Shown here: positions 14,435 to 23,126 of the stretch, one piece after another
How the letters are laid out: every line of letters begins with the position of its first letter
Position numbering within the stretch: the stretch's first letter is position 1
DNA from: Gryllotalpicola ginsengisoli DSM 22003
GTDB lineage: Bacteria; Actinomycetota; Actinomycetes; Actinomycetales; Microbacteriaceae
Length of the DNA stretch: 64,000 nucleotides
Direction of reading: 5' to 3'
Assembly (NCBI RefSeq): GCF_000419445.1
Contig: NZ_AULK01000002.1
Span: 124,001-188,000, forward strand
The notes under the pieces: model-generated
Told to the model about the DNA's origin: nothing
Database searches by the model: none
The model's input: only the letters and a program-made list of their open reading frames with translations
Made by a program: the position numbers and the translations under genes

Positions 14435-15755
14435 CCGCCGTGACGTAGCCGGTCTTCCGGCCGGTCACATGCACCGTGATGGTCTTGCCGCGCAGGGCGC
14501 TGGTCAGCTTCAGCGTCTTTCCGGTGGCGCCCTTGATGGCGGTGCTCGACGCGTACCACTGGTACGAGTAGGTCGTTCCGCTGGTCCAGGTGCCGCGCAC
14601 GGCCGTGAGCGTGTGGCCGACGGCGAGCGTGCCGCTGATCGTCGGCGTGACCGACTTCAGGGTGCCGGCCGCGACGCGCGCGGTGGCCGTCGAGCCGGTC
14701 TCGGCCCCGGCGTAGCCGGCCTCGGATCCGATGACGTGCACCGTGATCGTCTTGCCGTACAGGCCGGCGGACAGCGGCAGAGTCGACGAGGTCGCCCCGC
14801 TGATCGCCTTGCTCGAGGCGTACCACTGGTAGCGCAGCTGCGCCGAACCCCAGTCCCCGGCGTGCGCGGTGAGGGTGTTGCCCACCTTCACCGTGCCGGT
14901 CACGGTCGGCTTGGGCTTCTTCGGCAGCGGCGTGAGGAGGGTCTGCAGGCTCGCCGCGGTGCCGTGGAACACGTCCTGATCGCCGGGGAAGCCGTCCGAC
15001 GAGTCGGCGTCCTCGCGCCACTGCCAGAACGCGTAGCTGCTCCAGCCCTTCGGCAGGGTCGGCGCGGTGGCCGAGGACCAGTCGGCGATCCAGAGCCGGT
15101 TCGCGGCGAACGCCGTGCTGCCGCCCGTGCAGTAGTTCCACCAGTCGGAGTTGGTGTAGATGATCGGGGTGCGGCCGGTCTGCGCCTTGACCTCGGCGGA
15201 GAAGGCCTGCAGCCACGTGACCATCCGCGCGCGGTTCGCGGAGAGGTCCTTCACCCAGTCCTCGTCGGAGGACATCCAGCAGTGGGTCTCGTCGGAGGAC
15301 ATCCAGCAGTGGGTGGTCTTGCCGGCCTCGAGGTCGACGACAGGAGGCAGCACGTTCGGCTCGCTCAGGAGCTCCCCGACGTGGTCGGCGAACGCGTCGG
15401 CTTCGGCGCGCGGGTCGGATGCCTTGCTGCCGTCGCCCATGCCCGCCACGACGTAGGCTCCGCGGATCAGCCCCGCCTCTCCGGCCTCCTCCCATTGCTC
15501 GTCGAAGTCGGAACTGGGGGTGTAGGCCGGGTCGTTGAGCGACATCGTGTCGCCCGACTTCACGAACACGAACTTCGCGCCGTCCTCAGCGGCGCCGGCG
15601 ATGTCGGCCGACGGCTGGAAATTGCTCACGTCGAAGCCCTGGAGGTATCCGGAGTCCGGCGCTCCCGTGTCCGTCGCGGACGCGGGTGCCGCCGTGGCGA
15701 ACACCACCGCGAGGCCGGTGAGCGCTGCGGCGACGGTGAGAGCAATTCGTCGCAT
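14400..15755 (-). CDS. Secreted GH25 muramidase with two C-terminal Ig-like repeats
   Basis: Glycoside hydrolase family 25 lysozyme-like enzyme, 451 aa, cleaving the peptidoglycan glycan backbone outside the cell. A signal peptide (residues 1-28, ending ASA) precedes the catalytic domain with GFDVSNFQ (Asp42) and the DxE pair Asp142/Glu144 in VVDLEAG. Two repeats of about 85 aa follow from about residue 285, each with a YQWYASS block, probable wall-binding modules. ATG 15755 is chosen for the GAAGGGAAG just upstream and the proper signal peptide; an in-frame ATG at 15791 would bury it. Residues 149-157 and 158-166 are an exact tandem duplication. The gene overlaps convergent tetR by 35 bases. 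Confidence 0.9.
   Translation of the reverse strand: MRRIALTVAAALTGLAVVFATAAPASATDTGAPDSGYLQGFDVSNFQPSADIAGAAEDGAKFVFVKSGDTMSLNDPAYTPSSDFDEQWEEAGEAGLIRGAYVVAGMGDGSKASDPRAEADAFADHVGELLSEPNVLPPVVDLEAGKTTHCWMSSDETHCWMSSDEDWVKDLSANRARMVTWLQAFSAEVKAQTGRTPIIYTNSDWWNYCTGGSTAFAANRLWIADWSSATAPTLPKGWSSYAFWQWREDADSSDGFPGDQDVFHGTAASLQTLLTPLPKKPKPTVTGTVKVGNTLTAHAGDWGSAQLRYQWYASSKAISGATSSTLPLSAGLYGKTITVHVIGSEAGYAGAETGSTATARVAAGTLKSVTPTISGTLAVGHTLTAVRGTWTSGTTYSYQWYASSTAIKGATGKTLKLTSALRGKTITVHVTGRKTGYVTAVRGSARSAPVR
15261..15314. repeat. 27-bp perfect tandem duplication inside the GH25 gene
   Basis: Bases 15261-15287 and 15288-15314 are identical. In the protein this doubles the nine residues THCWMSSDE without changing the frame, just after the catalytic DLE. 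Confidence 0.95.
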
Positions 15756-15839
15756 CGTCTTCCCTTCGACGTCGGGGTCGTCGAAGGGCACCCTAGCCGC
15801 CGAAGCTGACGAGGCGGTCGATTGTTCCGGATTCGGCGA

Positions 15840-17609
15840 TCAGACGATGCTCAGCAGCCGGGTGCCGGAGGCGACCGTCGCGCCCACCTGCGCGTTCAGA
15901 TCCGTGACCCGGCCGTCCTTGTGGGCGGTGAGCGGCTGCTCCATCTTCATCGCCTCGAGCACGACGACGAGGTCGCCCTTGACGACCTCCGCGCCCTCCT
16001 CGACGGCGACCTTCACGACGGTCGCCTGCATCGGCGCCGTCACCGAGTTGCCGGAGGCGGCGGGGCCGCCCGTGCGGCCGCCGCCGCGGGTCGCACGGCG
16101 CGGCGCGGCACCGGCGCGGCGGGTGCCGGGGGAGAGCAGCAGCTTGCTGGGCAGGGAGACCTCCACGCGCCGGCCGTCGACCTCGAGCACGACCGCGTGC
16201 CGCTCGTCATCCGCGGCGGGCTCGCCGGCCGCGCCGGTCCACGCCGGAACCCCGCCGGCCCACTCGGTCTCGATCCAGCGCGTGTGCACCCGGAACGGCT
16301 CGCCGCCGTCGGGGGCGAACGCCGGATCCCGCACGATCGCCCGATGGAAGGGCAGCACGGTCGGAAGCCCGGCCACCTCGAACTCGTCCAGCGCACGGCG
16401 GGCGCGCTCGAGCGCCTGCTCCCGGGTCGCGCCCGTGACGATCAGCTTGGCGAGCAGCGAGTCGAACGCGCCGGAGATCTCGTCGCCGGCCTGCACGCCC
16501 GAGTCGACGCGCACGCCGGGGCCTGCGGCCGGCTTGAACACGCGCACGGGACCGGGGGCCGGCATGAAGTTCCGGCCCGGGTCCTCGCCGTTGATGCGGA
16601 ACTCGAAGGAGTGCGCCCGCGGCTCGGGGTCGGGGTAATCCAGCAGCCCGCCTGCCGCGATGCGGAACTGCTCGCGCACCAGGTCGAGTCCGGTGACCTC
16701 CTCCGACACCGGGTGCTCCACCTGCAGGCGGGTGTTCACCTCGAGGAACGAGACCGTGCCGTCCTTCCCGATGAGGAACTCGCAGGTTCCGGCGCCGACG
16801 TAGCCGACCTCCTTCAGGATCGCCTTCGACGCGCGATAGAGCTCCTCGCGCTGCGCATCCGTCAGGAACGGCGCGGGCGCCTCCTCGACCAGCTTCTGGT
16901 GGCGGCGCTGCAGGGAGCAGTCGCGGGTCGAGACGACCACGACGTTGCCGGCGGCGTCGGCCAGGCACTGCGTCTCGACGTGGCGCGGGGTGTCGAGGTA
17001 CTTCTCGACGAAGCATTCGCCGCGGCCGAACGAGGCCACCGCCTCGCGGGTGGCCGAGTCGAACAGCTCCGGGATCTCCTCACGGGTACGGGCGACCTTG
17101 AGGCCGCGGCCGCCGCCGCCGAACGCGGCCTTGATCGCGACCGGCAGGCCGTGCTCGTCGGCGAACGCGAGCACCTCGTCGGCGTCCGCGACGGGGTTGA
17201 GCGTGCCGGGCGCCATCGGTGCGCCGGCCAGTTCGGCGACGTGCCGCGCGCTCACCTTGTCGCCCAGCCGCTCGATCGCCTCAGGGCTCGGGCCGATCCA
17301 GGTCAGCCCGGCGTCGATCACGGCGCGGGCGAAGTCGGCGTTCTCGGCGAGGAAGCCGTATCCGGGGTGCACGGCGTCGGCGCCGGAGCGGCGCGCGACC
17401 GAGAGCAGCTTGTCGATCACCAGGTACGTCTCGACGCTCGTGGTGCCGCCCAGCGCGTACGCCTCGTCGGCGAGGCGGGCGTGCAGGGCGTCCCGGTCCT
17501 GATCGGCGTAGACCGCGACCGACCCGATCCCGCTGTCCTTTGCCGCTCGGATGACTCGGACCGCGATCTCGCCGCGGTTGGCGATCAGGACTTTTGAGAT
17601 GTGGGGCAC
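15840..17609 (-). CDS. accA3: Acyl-CoA carboxylase alpha subunit (biotin carboxylase + BCCP)
   Basis: Biotin-dependent acyl-CoA carboxylase alpha chain, 589 aa. The N-terminal biotin carboxylase opens with [18 protein letters not shown] and has the ATP-grasp glycine loop GGGGRGLK and the C-terminal subdomain; the last 75 residues are the biotin carrier domain with EAMKMEQP and biotinyl-lysine Lys555. It supplies carboxybiotin to the AccD/AccE partner encoded at 22899-24781 and is loaded by BirA at 25111-25977, making malonyl- or methylmalonyl-CoA for lipid synthesis. TAGGCT lies 6 bases before the GTG, indicating a leaderless transcript. The accA3 symbol follows the gene-order match to mycobacteria and is moderately secure. 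Confidence 0.94.
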   Translation of the reverse strand: MPHISKVLIANRGEIAVRVIRAAKDSGIGSVAVYADQDRDALHARLADEAYALGGTTSVETYLVIDKLLSVARRSGADAVHPGYGFLAENADFARAVIDAGLTWIGPSPEAIERLGDKVSARHVAELAGAPMAPGTLNPVADADEVLAFADEHGLPVAIKAAFGGGGRGLKVARTREEIPELFDSATREAVASFGRGECFVEKYLDTPRHVETQCLADAAGNVVVVSTRDCSLQRRHQKLVEEAPAPFLTDAQREELYRASKAILKEVGYVGAGTCEFLIGKDGTVSFLEVNTRLQVEHPVSEEVTGLDLVREQFRIAAGGLLDYPDPEPRAHSFEFRINGEDPGRNFMPAPGPVRVFKPAAGPGVRVDSGVQAGDEISGAFDSLLAKLIVTGATREQALERARRALDEFEVAGLPTVLPFHRAIVRDPAFAPDGGEPFRVHTRWIETEWAGGVPAWTGAAGEPAADDERHAVVLEVDGRRVEVSLPSKLLLSPGTRRAGAAPRRATRGGGRTGGPAASGNSVTAPMQATVVKVAVEEGAEVVKGDLVVVLEAMKMEQPLTAHKDGRVTDLNAQVGATVASGTRLLSIV

Positions 17610-17615
17610 CCCTTC

Positions 17616-17621
17616 AGCCTA
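17616..17621 (-). promoter_or_regulatory. Leaderless -10 element for the carboxylase alpha gene
   Basis: On the minus strand TAGGCT is followed by 6 bases and GTG 17609. Confidence 0.55.
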
Positions 17622-17706
17622 CGGACCGGCACCAAGCCGGATTTGGCCGCCACCGACAAAAGTCTCTCGGAAGCTTTGTCGTTTCCGCGGCGGTTCGGCG
17701 CCGCGC

Positions 17707-18357
17707 TCAGGAGGCGCGGGGGCGGTTCCACAGCGCGGTCCACTCCACGCCGAGGGAGCGGACCAGGCGGCGCAGGGTCGGCAGCGACATGCCGACGACC
17801 GTCGAGGGATCGCCGTCGATGCGCTCGATGAACGGGCCGCCGAGGCTGTCGATCGTGAACGCGCCGGCCACCTCGAGCGGCTCGCCGCTCGCGACGTACG
17901 CTTCGATCTCGGCATCCGTCATGTCGTCGACGAAGGTGACGGATGCCGCGGCCGTCGCACCCGCCGCACCGCGCACCCGCCCCCCGCGGTGGTCGATGAC
18001 CCAGTGCCCCGAGTGCAGCACGCCGGTGCGGCCGCGCTGCCGGCCCCAGCGCTCGGTGGCCAGCTCGGGCAGGTGCGGTTTGCCGAAGACGGTGTCGTCG
18101 ATGTGGAACACGCTGTCGCCGCCGACGATCAGCCCGTCGATGGGGGCGCCGTCGACCTGCGTGCCGACGACGGCCTCGGCCTTGGCGCGAGCCAGCAGCT
18201 GCACCGTGTGCTCGGGGGTGAGGATGCCGTGCTCCGCCTCCGCGGCGGCCACGGCGGCCGGCTCGTCGACCTGCGACGGCACCACCACGGGTTCGATGCC
18301 CGCCTGTCGCAGCAGCATCAGGCGGGCCGGGGAGGTCGAGGCGAGATACACGCGCAT
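17707..18357 (-). CDS. maf: Maf family nucleotide pyrophosphatase
   Basis: Maf/HAM1-like nucleoside triphosphate pyrophosphatase, 216 aa, proposed to remove modified nucleotides and linked to septum control. It starts MRVYLASTSPARLMLLRQAG, the family's substrate loop, and has the GGDSVFHIDDTVFGKP block with the conserved acidic residue near the middle. It lies just upstream of the carboxylase alpha gene on the same strand, as maf and accA3 lie close together in mycobacteria. TATCGT lies 8 bases before the ATG and no better binding site exists. Confidence 0.93.
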   Translation of the reverse strand: MRVYLASTSPARLMLLRQAGIEPVVVPSQVDEPAAVAAAEAEHGILTPEHTVQLLARAKAEAVVGTQVDGAPIDGLIVGGDSVFHIDDTVFGKPHLPELATERWGRQRGRTGVLHSGHWVIDHRGGRVRGAAGATAAASVTFVDDMTDAEIEAYVASGEPLEVAGAFTIDSLGGPFIERIDGDPSTVVGMSLPTLRRLVRSLGVEWTALWNRPRAS

Positions 18358-18365
18358 AGGCTTTC

Positions 18366-18371
18366 ACGATA
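18366..18371 (-). promoter_or_regulatory. Leaderless -10 element for maf
   Basis: On the minus strand TATCGT is followed by 8 bases and ATG 18357. Confidence 0.5.
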
Positions 18372-18573
18372 CGGCCCGCGCGCCGTCCCCCGGACTGTCC
18401 CCCGAAGAGACGACTGTGCCGACTCCGGCGATTCGTAGAGCATGTCTATGAACAGCGACTCTCTCTCGAGCAGAGGCTGTCTCAATCATTCGCCGAATAG
18501 GGTATGTGGGCGGATGTCATTGGGGGGAGTCGGGAAGACATTCGGGTTGTCGTTCCGGCTCGTTGCTTCCGGT

Positions 18574-18592
18574 GGGGGCGCTCGGCGCCCCC
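18574..18592 (-). terminator. Strong GC hairpin after the two-component operon
   Basis: GGGGGCG-CTCGG-CGCCCCC: a perfect 7-bp stem with a 5-base loop, about 57 bases beyond the end of the accessory sensor gene and upstream of maf. It suits a terminator but lacks a U-run. The rest of the 291-base gap 18358-18648 shows no gene that I can support. Confidence 0.5.
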
Positions 18593-18648
18593 GCCGCAAG
18601 CCGCGCCCGTCGTCTGCAGTGCCGGCTCGGTCTCGGTGTTGATCGCCG

Positions 18649-19629
18649 TCAGGGCTTGATCTCCAGCCACAGCGCCACGTCGTCCTCGGCGGCGCCGTCG
18701 TCGAGTCCGACCACCGTGACCGCGGCATCCCCGTCGCGCGGCGCCGAGCGCACGATGAGCGTGTCGGCGTCGGATCCGGCGATCGCCCGCGCGAGCCGGC
18801 GCAGCACGCGCGCCCGGTCGGCCTCGCCCAGCTCGTCCAGACCGCCCTCGTCGAGCAGGCTCACCGAGGCGCCTCGGCGCCGCGCATCCGTCACGACCCG
18901 GCGCACCTCGTCGTCGAGCAGCCCGCGCCCGCGGATCTCGTCGCGCATCATCGCCTCCAGCAGCAGGCACTCCCGGCGCTGCTCCTCGCTCAGGTCGCCG
19001 CCGGTGCGCACGATCTCGGTGAGCAGCGGCTCGGCCAGCGTGTAGGTGTGCTCGAGCCGGCGCTGCCGCTCGACCACGTGGGCGTCGTACGCCGCCCGCC
19101 ACGCGGACGCCTTGCGCTCGACCTGCGCGAACCGCTCGGCGTCCTCCCCGGTCTTCTGCACCGCGAACATGACCACGTTGGCCGCGACGACCCAGACGAT
19201 GCTGCCGATCACGCCGAGGTCGCCCAGGGCTGCGAACCCCGCCCAGATCAGCGACTGCACCGTCAGGAACGCGAGGCCCGCCCAGGCGATCCACTCCCGG
19301 CCGCGCACCATGACGACCGTGAGCAGGGTGCCGACGGCCGCGACGTGCCAGGTGGCGTAGCCGTTCGAGCGGTCCGGGTCGAGCTGCGAGGTCACCGCGA
19401 GCGGCAGCGCCACGGCGACGGCGAGGTCGAATAACGCGACCCCGAGCGGCAGCGTGCGCGCCTTCGGGCGCAGCAGGCTGAGCGTGATGGCGGCCGCGAA
19501 CAGCACGAGCGACACGACGGTCGGCACGGGGGAGCGCGGCACGTCGAGCGAGGTGAGCGCTAGCACCACGTGATAGGCGGAGAACAGCGCGGCGAGCCAG
19601 ATGATCGCCGTGCGACTGAGGGCGATCAC
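18649..19629 (-). CDS. Membrane protein, degenerate sensor-kinase partner
   Basis: Integral membrane protein of 326 aa: about five or six N-terminal segments (to about residue 155) followed by a cytoplasmic helical region and a C-terminal domain that resembles a histidine kinase ATPase in layout but shows no recognisable N-box, DxGxG or second glycine box. Its GTG 19629 overlaps the histidine kinase stop as GTGA, so it is the third gene of the regulator-kinase operon. It may form a heteromer with the kinase or sense a membrane signal. No named family was recognised. Confidence 0.78.
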   Translation of the reverse strand: MIALSRTAIIWLAALFSAYHVVLALTSLDVPRSPVPTVVSLVLFAAAITLSLLRPKARTLPLGVALFDLAVAVALPLAVTSQLDPDRSNGYATWHVAAVGTLLTVVMVRGREWIAWAGLAFLTVQSLIWAGFAALGDLGVIGSIVWVVAANVVMFAVQKTGEDAERFAQVERKASAWRAAYDAHVVERQRRLEHTYTLAEPLLTEIVRTGGDLSEEQRRECLLLEAMMRDEIRGRGLLDDEVRRVVTDARRRGASVSLLDEGGLDELGEADRARVLRRLARAIAGSDADTLIVRSAPRDGDAAVTVVGLDDGAAEDDVALWLEIKP

Positions 19630-20888
19630 GCCCGCACCTCGTCGTGCCGCTGCTCGCCGCGCTCGCGCGCGCGAGGCGGCGCGGGCCAGGTGAGCGTGAT
19701 GACGGTGCCGGCGCCCTTGGTCGAGGCGACGTGGGCGGCGCCGCCGGCGACCTCCATGCGGTGGATGATCGACGTCGCGAGCCCGAGCCGCCGGGGTGCG
19801 ACGTCGGCGAGGTCGAAGCCCGCGCCGTCGTCCGCGATCACGATGCGGACGCCCGGCGGGTCGGTGTCGGGCAGCCCGGTCACCGTCACGCGGCGGTGCA
19901 CCTCGGCGCCGCCGGCGTGCTGCGAGCTGTTCAGCAAGGCCTGCAAGGATGCCGCGTGCAGCGCCTCCGCGACCGGCGAGGGCACGGCGGGCGGCGGCGG
20001 ACCGTCCGTGCGTACCTCCGCCGGATGCGGCAGCGAACCGGCGGAGCGGTGCAGCGAGGCGACGAGGGCCGCGCCATCCGTCGTCGCCTCGGCCGAGGCG
20101 TCGGCGACGGGAGCCGCGGACGACAGGTGGCCGAGCGCGTCGGCGGCCATGCGCGCGGCGAGCTGCTTCGCCTCCGGGGTGCGCGCACCGGCCGCGGCGA
20201 GCAGGGTCGTGAGCACGCTGTCGTGCACGAGGGCGTCGACCTCGACGCGCTCGGCCTCGCCGAGGTGCTCGCGCAGGCCGTGCTCGTAGTTGTCGAGGGC
20301 GGCCCGCTGCGCGGCGTCGACGCGGCTCGCGCTGCTGCGCAGCATCGTCGCGATGGTGAGGATGACGCAGCCGACCAGCGCCGAGTACACGCAGTCGAGC
20401 AGCGCGGTGCGGCCGTCCGCGCCGTCGCTGACGACGCACAGCACCGAGGCGAAGAGCCCGGCCGAGACGAACACGTACACGCCCGCGAGCCACGCCGGCA
20501 GCGCCACGGTCGCATACGCGGCGGCGACGGTGCAGAGCATCCACAACCAGGAGGTGCCGTCGACGTCGCCGCGCTGGTCGGTGACCGGCCACAGCACGAG
20601 CTCGACGAGGTACAGCACCGCGAACGCGGCGGTCGCGGCCGCCACGGCGCGCCGCAGCAGGGCCGCGGTGGCTGCGGTGATCAGCGAAAGGCACAGGGCG
20701 GCCGCCTGCAGCCCGCCGAGGGGCTGCACGAGGTGCGGCTGCGCGGCGAGCAGGTCGGGGAGCACCAGCACGCCGAAGACGAGCCCGAAACCGACGATGG
20801 CGCGGGAGACCATCGTCTCGATGCGGTCGCGCGTGAGGGGGTGCCGCCTGGCCGGCGGCACCGGGCGGGACGGCTCAGGGGCGCTCAT
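19626..20888 (-). CDS. Sensor histidine kinase (NarL-system type)
   Basis: Membrane histidine kinase of 420 aa. About six N-terminal segments (30-185) are followed by a dimerisation helix with the probable phospho-accepting His222 in LVHDSVLTTLL and an ATPase domain with N-box Asn320 (NSSQHAGG), G1 box DDGAGFD near 353-359 and G2 box KGAGTVITL. It begins 14 bases inside the response regulator gene, so the two are translationally coupled; the degenerate sensor-like protein follows. Signal and targets are unknown. Confidence 0.9.
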   Translation of the reverse strand: MSAPEPSRPVPPARRHPLTRDRIETMVSRAIVGFGLVFGVLVLPDLLAAQPHLVQPLGGLQAAALCLSLITAATAALLRRAVAAATAAFAVLYLVELVLWPVTDQRGDVDGTSWLWMLCTVAAAYATVALPAWLAGVYVFVSAGLFASVLCVVSDGADGRTALLDCVYSALVGCVILTIATMLRSSASRVDAAQRAALDNYEHGLREHLGEAERVEVDALVHDSVLTTLLAAAGARTPEAKQLAARMAADALGHLSSAAPVADASAEATTDGAALVASLHRSAGSLPHPAEVRTDGPPPPAVPSPVAEALHAASLQALLNSSQHAGGAEVHRRVTVTGLPDTDPPGVRIVIADDGAGFDLADVAPRRLGLATSIIHRMEVAGGAAHVASTKGAGTVITLTWPAPPRARERGEQRHDEVRA

Positions 20889-21543
20889 TCGTGCCGCCCG
20901 CGGCGTCCGCGGCGAGCCCCGGCAGGATGCCGTCTTCGACCGCGCGGCGCAGCAGATCGACCTTGGTCGGGGCGGGTCGGCCCACCTCGATGTACTTCAC
21001 GCGGATGCGGTCGAGGTACTCGCGTGCCGTGGAGTGCGCGATGCCGAGCTGCGCGGCCACCGCCTTGAGCGGCAGGCCAGAGGCGTACAGGTGCAGCACG
21101 TCGCGCTCGCGCTGGCCGAGCTTGGCGCGCGCGAAGTCGTTGTCGGCGTCGATCGCGCTCGCCCACTCGAGGTTGTTGAGCACGCCGCCGCCCGCGACGG
21201 TGCGGATCGCGTCGATGACGGCGCCGGTGGGTGCGGACTTCGGGATCACGCCCGCGGCGCCCGCCGCGAGCGCCTCGCGCACCGCCTGCACCCGGTCGGC
21301 GATGGAGTGCACGAGCACCGAGCTGCCGGCGCTCTGCAGTCGCTTGACGTTGTCGGTCACGCACGAGCCGTCGCCGAGCGACAGGTCGAGCACGACCACG
21401 TCGGCCGGGGCGTTGCGGAGCGCGGGCAGCAGGCCGGCGACGTTCGCCGCCTCGTCGAGCACGGTGATCCCGGCGTTCTGGCAGGCGGCGCGCAGCCCGA
21501 TGCGTACCGACTCGTGATCGTCGACGATCGCCACAGTCACCAT
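20875..21543 (-). CDS. LuxR/NarL-type response regulator
   Basis: Two-component response regulator, 222 aa. The receiver domain starts MVTVAIVDDHESVRIGL with acidic Asp8/Asp9 and phospho-acceptor Asp53 in VVVLDLSLGD; the C-terminal LuxR helix-turn-helix reads LGQRERDVLHLYASGLPLKAVA and IAHSTAREYLDRI. ATG 21543 is preferred over ATG 21552 because TACCAT lies exactly 7 bases before it. It is the first gene of a three-gene operon with the kinase and the accessory membrane protein. Targets are unknown. Confidence 0.93.
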   Translation of the reverse strand: MVTVAIVDDHESVRIGLRAACQNAGITVLDEAANVAGLLPALRNAPADVVVLDLSLGDGSCVTDNVKRLQSAGSSVLVHSIADRVQAVREALAAGAAGVIPKSAPTGAVIDAIRTVAGGGVLNNLEWASAIDADNDFARAKLGQRERDVLHLYASGLPLKAVAAQLGIAHSTAREYLDRIRVKYIEVGRPAPTKVDLLRRAVEDGILPGLAADAAGGTNERP

Positions 21544-21550
21544 GGCAAGC

Positions 21551-21556
21551 ATGGTA
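21551..21556 (-). promoter_or_regulatory. Leaderless -10 element for the two-component operon
   Basis: On the minus strand TACCAT is followed by exactly 7 bases and ATG 21543. It overlaps an alternative in-frame ATG (21552), which it argues against. Confidence 0.6.
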
Positions 21557-21578
21557 CCGACCCCTCGGGGACGCGGTG

Positions 21579-22865
21579 CTACGCGTGCGCGGGAGTGAGC
21601 GAGGCGACCAGCTCCAGGTGGTGGGTGTGGGGGAACAGGTCGAACGCCTCGAGCGCGCGCACCTCGTAGCCGCCGGCGGCGAACAGCGCCGCGTCGCGGG
21701 CGAAGGCCACCGGGTCGCAGGCCACGTAGACGAGCTGGGCGGGGGCGAGGGCGAGCAGCTCGTCGACGACCGCCTTGCCGGCGCCCGCCCTAGGCGGATC
21801 GAGCACCACGGTCGCCGCCCGCTGCCTGGCCCGCTCGGCGGCCGTCGCGCGGGCGGCGCGGCCGCGCAGCCACTGCTCGACGCGGCCCGTCTCGGCGCGG
21901 GCCCCGACCCAGTCCGCGAGGTTGCGCCCGGCGAACTCGGTGGCCTCCGGGTTGCTCTCCACGCTGGTGATGCGGGTGGAGCGGCCGAACGCGTCGCCGA
22001 AGGCGGCCGCCAGCAGGCCGACCCCGCCGTACAGGTCGAGGTTGTCGGCCGCCGGGTCGACCCGGTCCGGGTCCACGGCCCGTCGCACCGCGTCGGTGAG
22101 GGTCTGCGCCGCGAGCCGGTGCACCTGCCAGAAGCCGTCGGCCGGAAGCCGGAACTCGCGCTCGCCGACGCGCTCCACGATCGGCTCCCGCCGGGGGCCG
22201 CGGCCGTCGCGCCCGGTCACGAGCGAGATCGCCCCTCCCGTCGACGGCGCGATCAGGTCGACGGATGCCGCATCGCTGAGCCGCGCGCCGAGCGGCGCCG
22301 CCTCGGCGATCGCGGGGGCCGCGAGCGGCAGCGACCGCACCGGGACCACCGTGTGCGAGCGGGCCGAGTAGGGGCCGACGGCGCCGTCGGCGGACACGTG
22401 CAGGCGCACCCGGGTGCGCCATCCGATGCCGTTGCCCTCGTCGTCGCCGGGCAGCGCCTGCACCATCACCTCGCGCTCGAGGTGCGCGAAGCGGGCGAGC
22501 GCGTCGGCGACCACCTGGCGCTTCAGCTCGCGCTGGTGGGCGAGGGCGATGTGCCCGAACTCGGCGCCCCCGGCGCGTTCGGCGGGGTCGCGGTCGACGG
22601 ATGCCTCGGGCCAGACGTGCTCGCGCCGGTGCGGGCTCGGCCGCAGCACCTCGACGACGTCGGCGCGCCAGAAGCTCTTCTTCGCCGCGGTGACCCGGGC
22701 GCGCACGCGCTCGCCGGGGATGCCGTCGGCGACGAACACGACCCGGCCCTCGTGCCGGGCGACCATCACGCCGCCGTGGGCGACGCCGGTGAGCTCGAGC
22801 TCGATCTCGGTGCCGACCGCGGGGTCCGGGGCCGCCGGGGTGCGGGGGCGGTGGCGCTGAGGCAT
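21579..22865 (-). CDS. TrmA/RlmD-type class I SAM-dependent RNA (uracil-5-) methyltransferase
   Basis: RNA m5U methyltransferase-like protein, 428 aa. An N-terminal TRAM domain (about 18-75: ELELTGVAHGGVMVARHEGRV in two parts) precedes a central domain and the SAM-binding fold with NLDLYGGVGLLAAAFGDAFG. The catalytic cysteine is about Cys383 in VYVACDPVAFARD, and VVLDPPRAG is the motif IV-like block. No iron-sulfur cysteine cluster is visible, unlike RlmD. It lies 33 bases after the carboxylase epsilon gene on the same strand. It may modify tRNA or 23S rRNA; the target is unknown. Confidence 0.88.
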   Translation of the reverse strand: MPQRHRPRTPAAPDPAVGTEIELELTGVAHGGVMVARHEGRVVFVADGIPGERVRARVTAAKKSFWRADVVEVLRPSPHRREHVWPEASVDRDPAERAGGAEFGHIALAHQRELKRQVVADALARFAHLEREVMVQALPGDDEGNGIGWRTRVRLHVSADGAVGPYSARSHTVVPVRSLPLAAPAIAEAAPLGARLSDAASVDLIAPSTGGAISLVTGRDGRGPRREPIVERVGEREFRLPADGFWQVHRLAAQTLTDAVRRAVDPDRVDPAADNLDLYGGVGLLAAAFGDAFGRSTRITSVESNPEATEFAGRNLADWVGARAETGRVEQWLRGRAARATAAERARQRAATVVLDPPRAGAGKAVVDELLALAPAQLVYVACDPVAFARDAALFAAGGYEVRALEAFDLFPHTHHLELVASLTPAHA

Positions 22866-22898
22866 CCGTCTAGCGTCTCACGTCGTCGTGCGGGCGGT

Positions 22899-23126
22899 TC
22901 AGCCCTGGAAGCTGCGCCAGCTGCGGGGCAGGGGCTCGCGCAGGCGCATCGAGCGGCTCCAGGCGGAGGCGCGCGGCGCCTCGAGTCGCGGGTCGGCGGA
23001 CTGCGCCTGCTGCTGCAGGGCGGCGGTGAGCACGGCGGTGGCGGCGGCGACCTCCTCCGCGGTGAGGTGCTCGGTGACGAAGCGGATGTCGCCGGCGGCC
23101 GCCGACGGGTCGGGCGGCGGGGTCAC
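22899..23126 (-). CDS. accE5: Acyl-CoA carboxylase epsilon subunit
   Basis: Small epsilon-type subunit of actinobacterial acyl-CoA carboxylase, 75 aa. It carries the [16 protein letters not shown] helix and ends in [18 protein letters not shown], the conserved C-terminal pattern of this family. GTG 23126 overlaps the beta-subunit stop as GTGA, so it is translationally coupled to it. In relatives it stabilises the alpha-beta complex. It is too short to be seen as a separate frame within the long open run on this strand, but position and sequence are diagnostic. Confidence 0.88.
   Translation of the reverse strand: MTPPPDPSAAAGDIRFVTEHLTAEEVAAATAVLTAALQQQAQSADPRLEAPRASAWSRSMRLREPLPRSWRSFQG

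Noticed and set aside
18358-18648. Small gene or gene remnant between maf and the sensory operon
   Set aside because: Short frames exist on both strands but none has a start signal, codon pattern or recognisable similarity; only a hairpin is supported.
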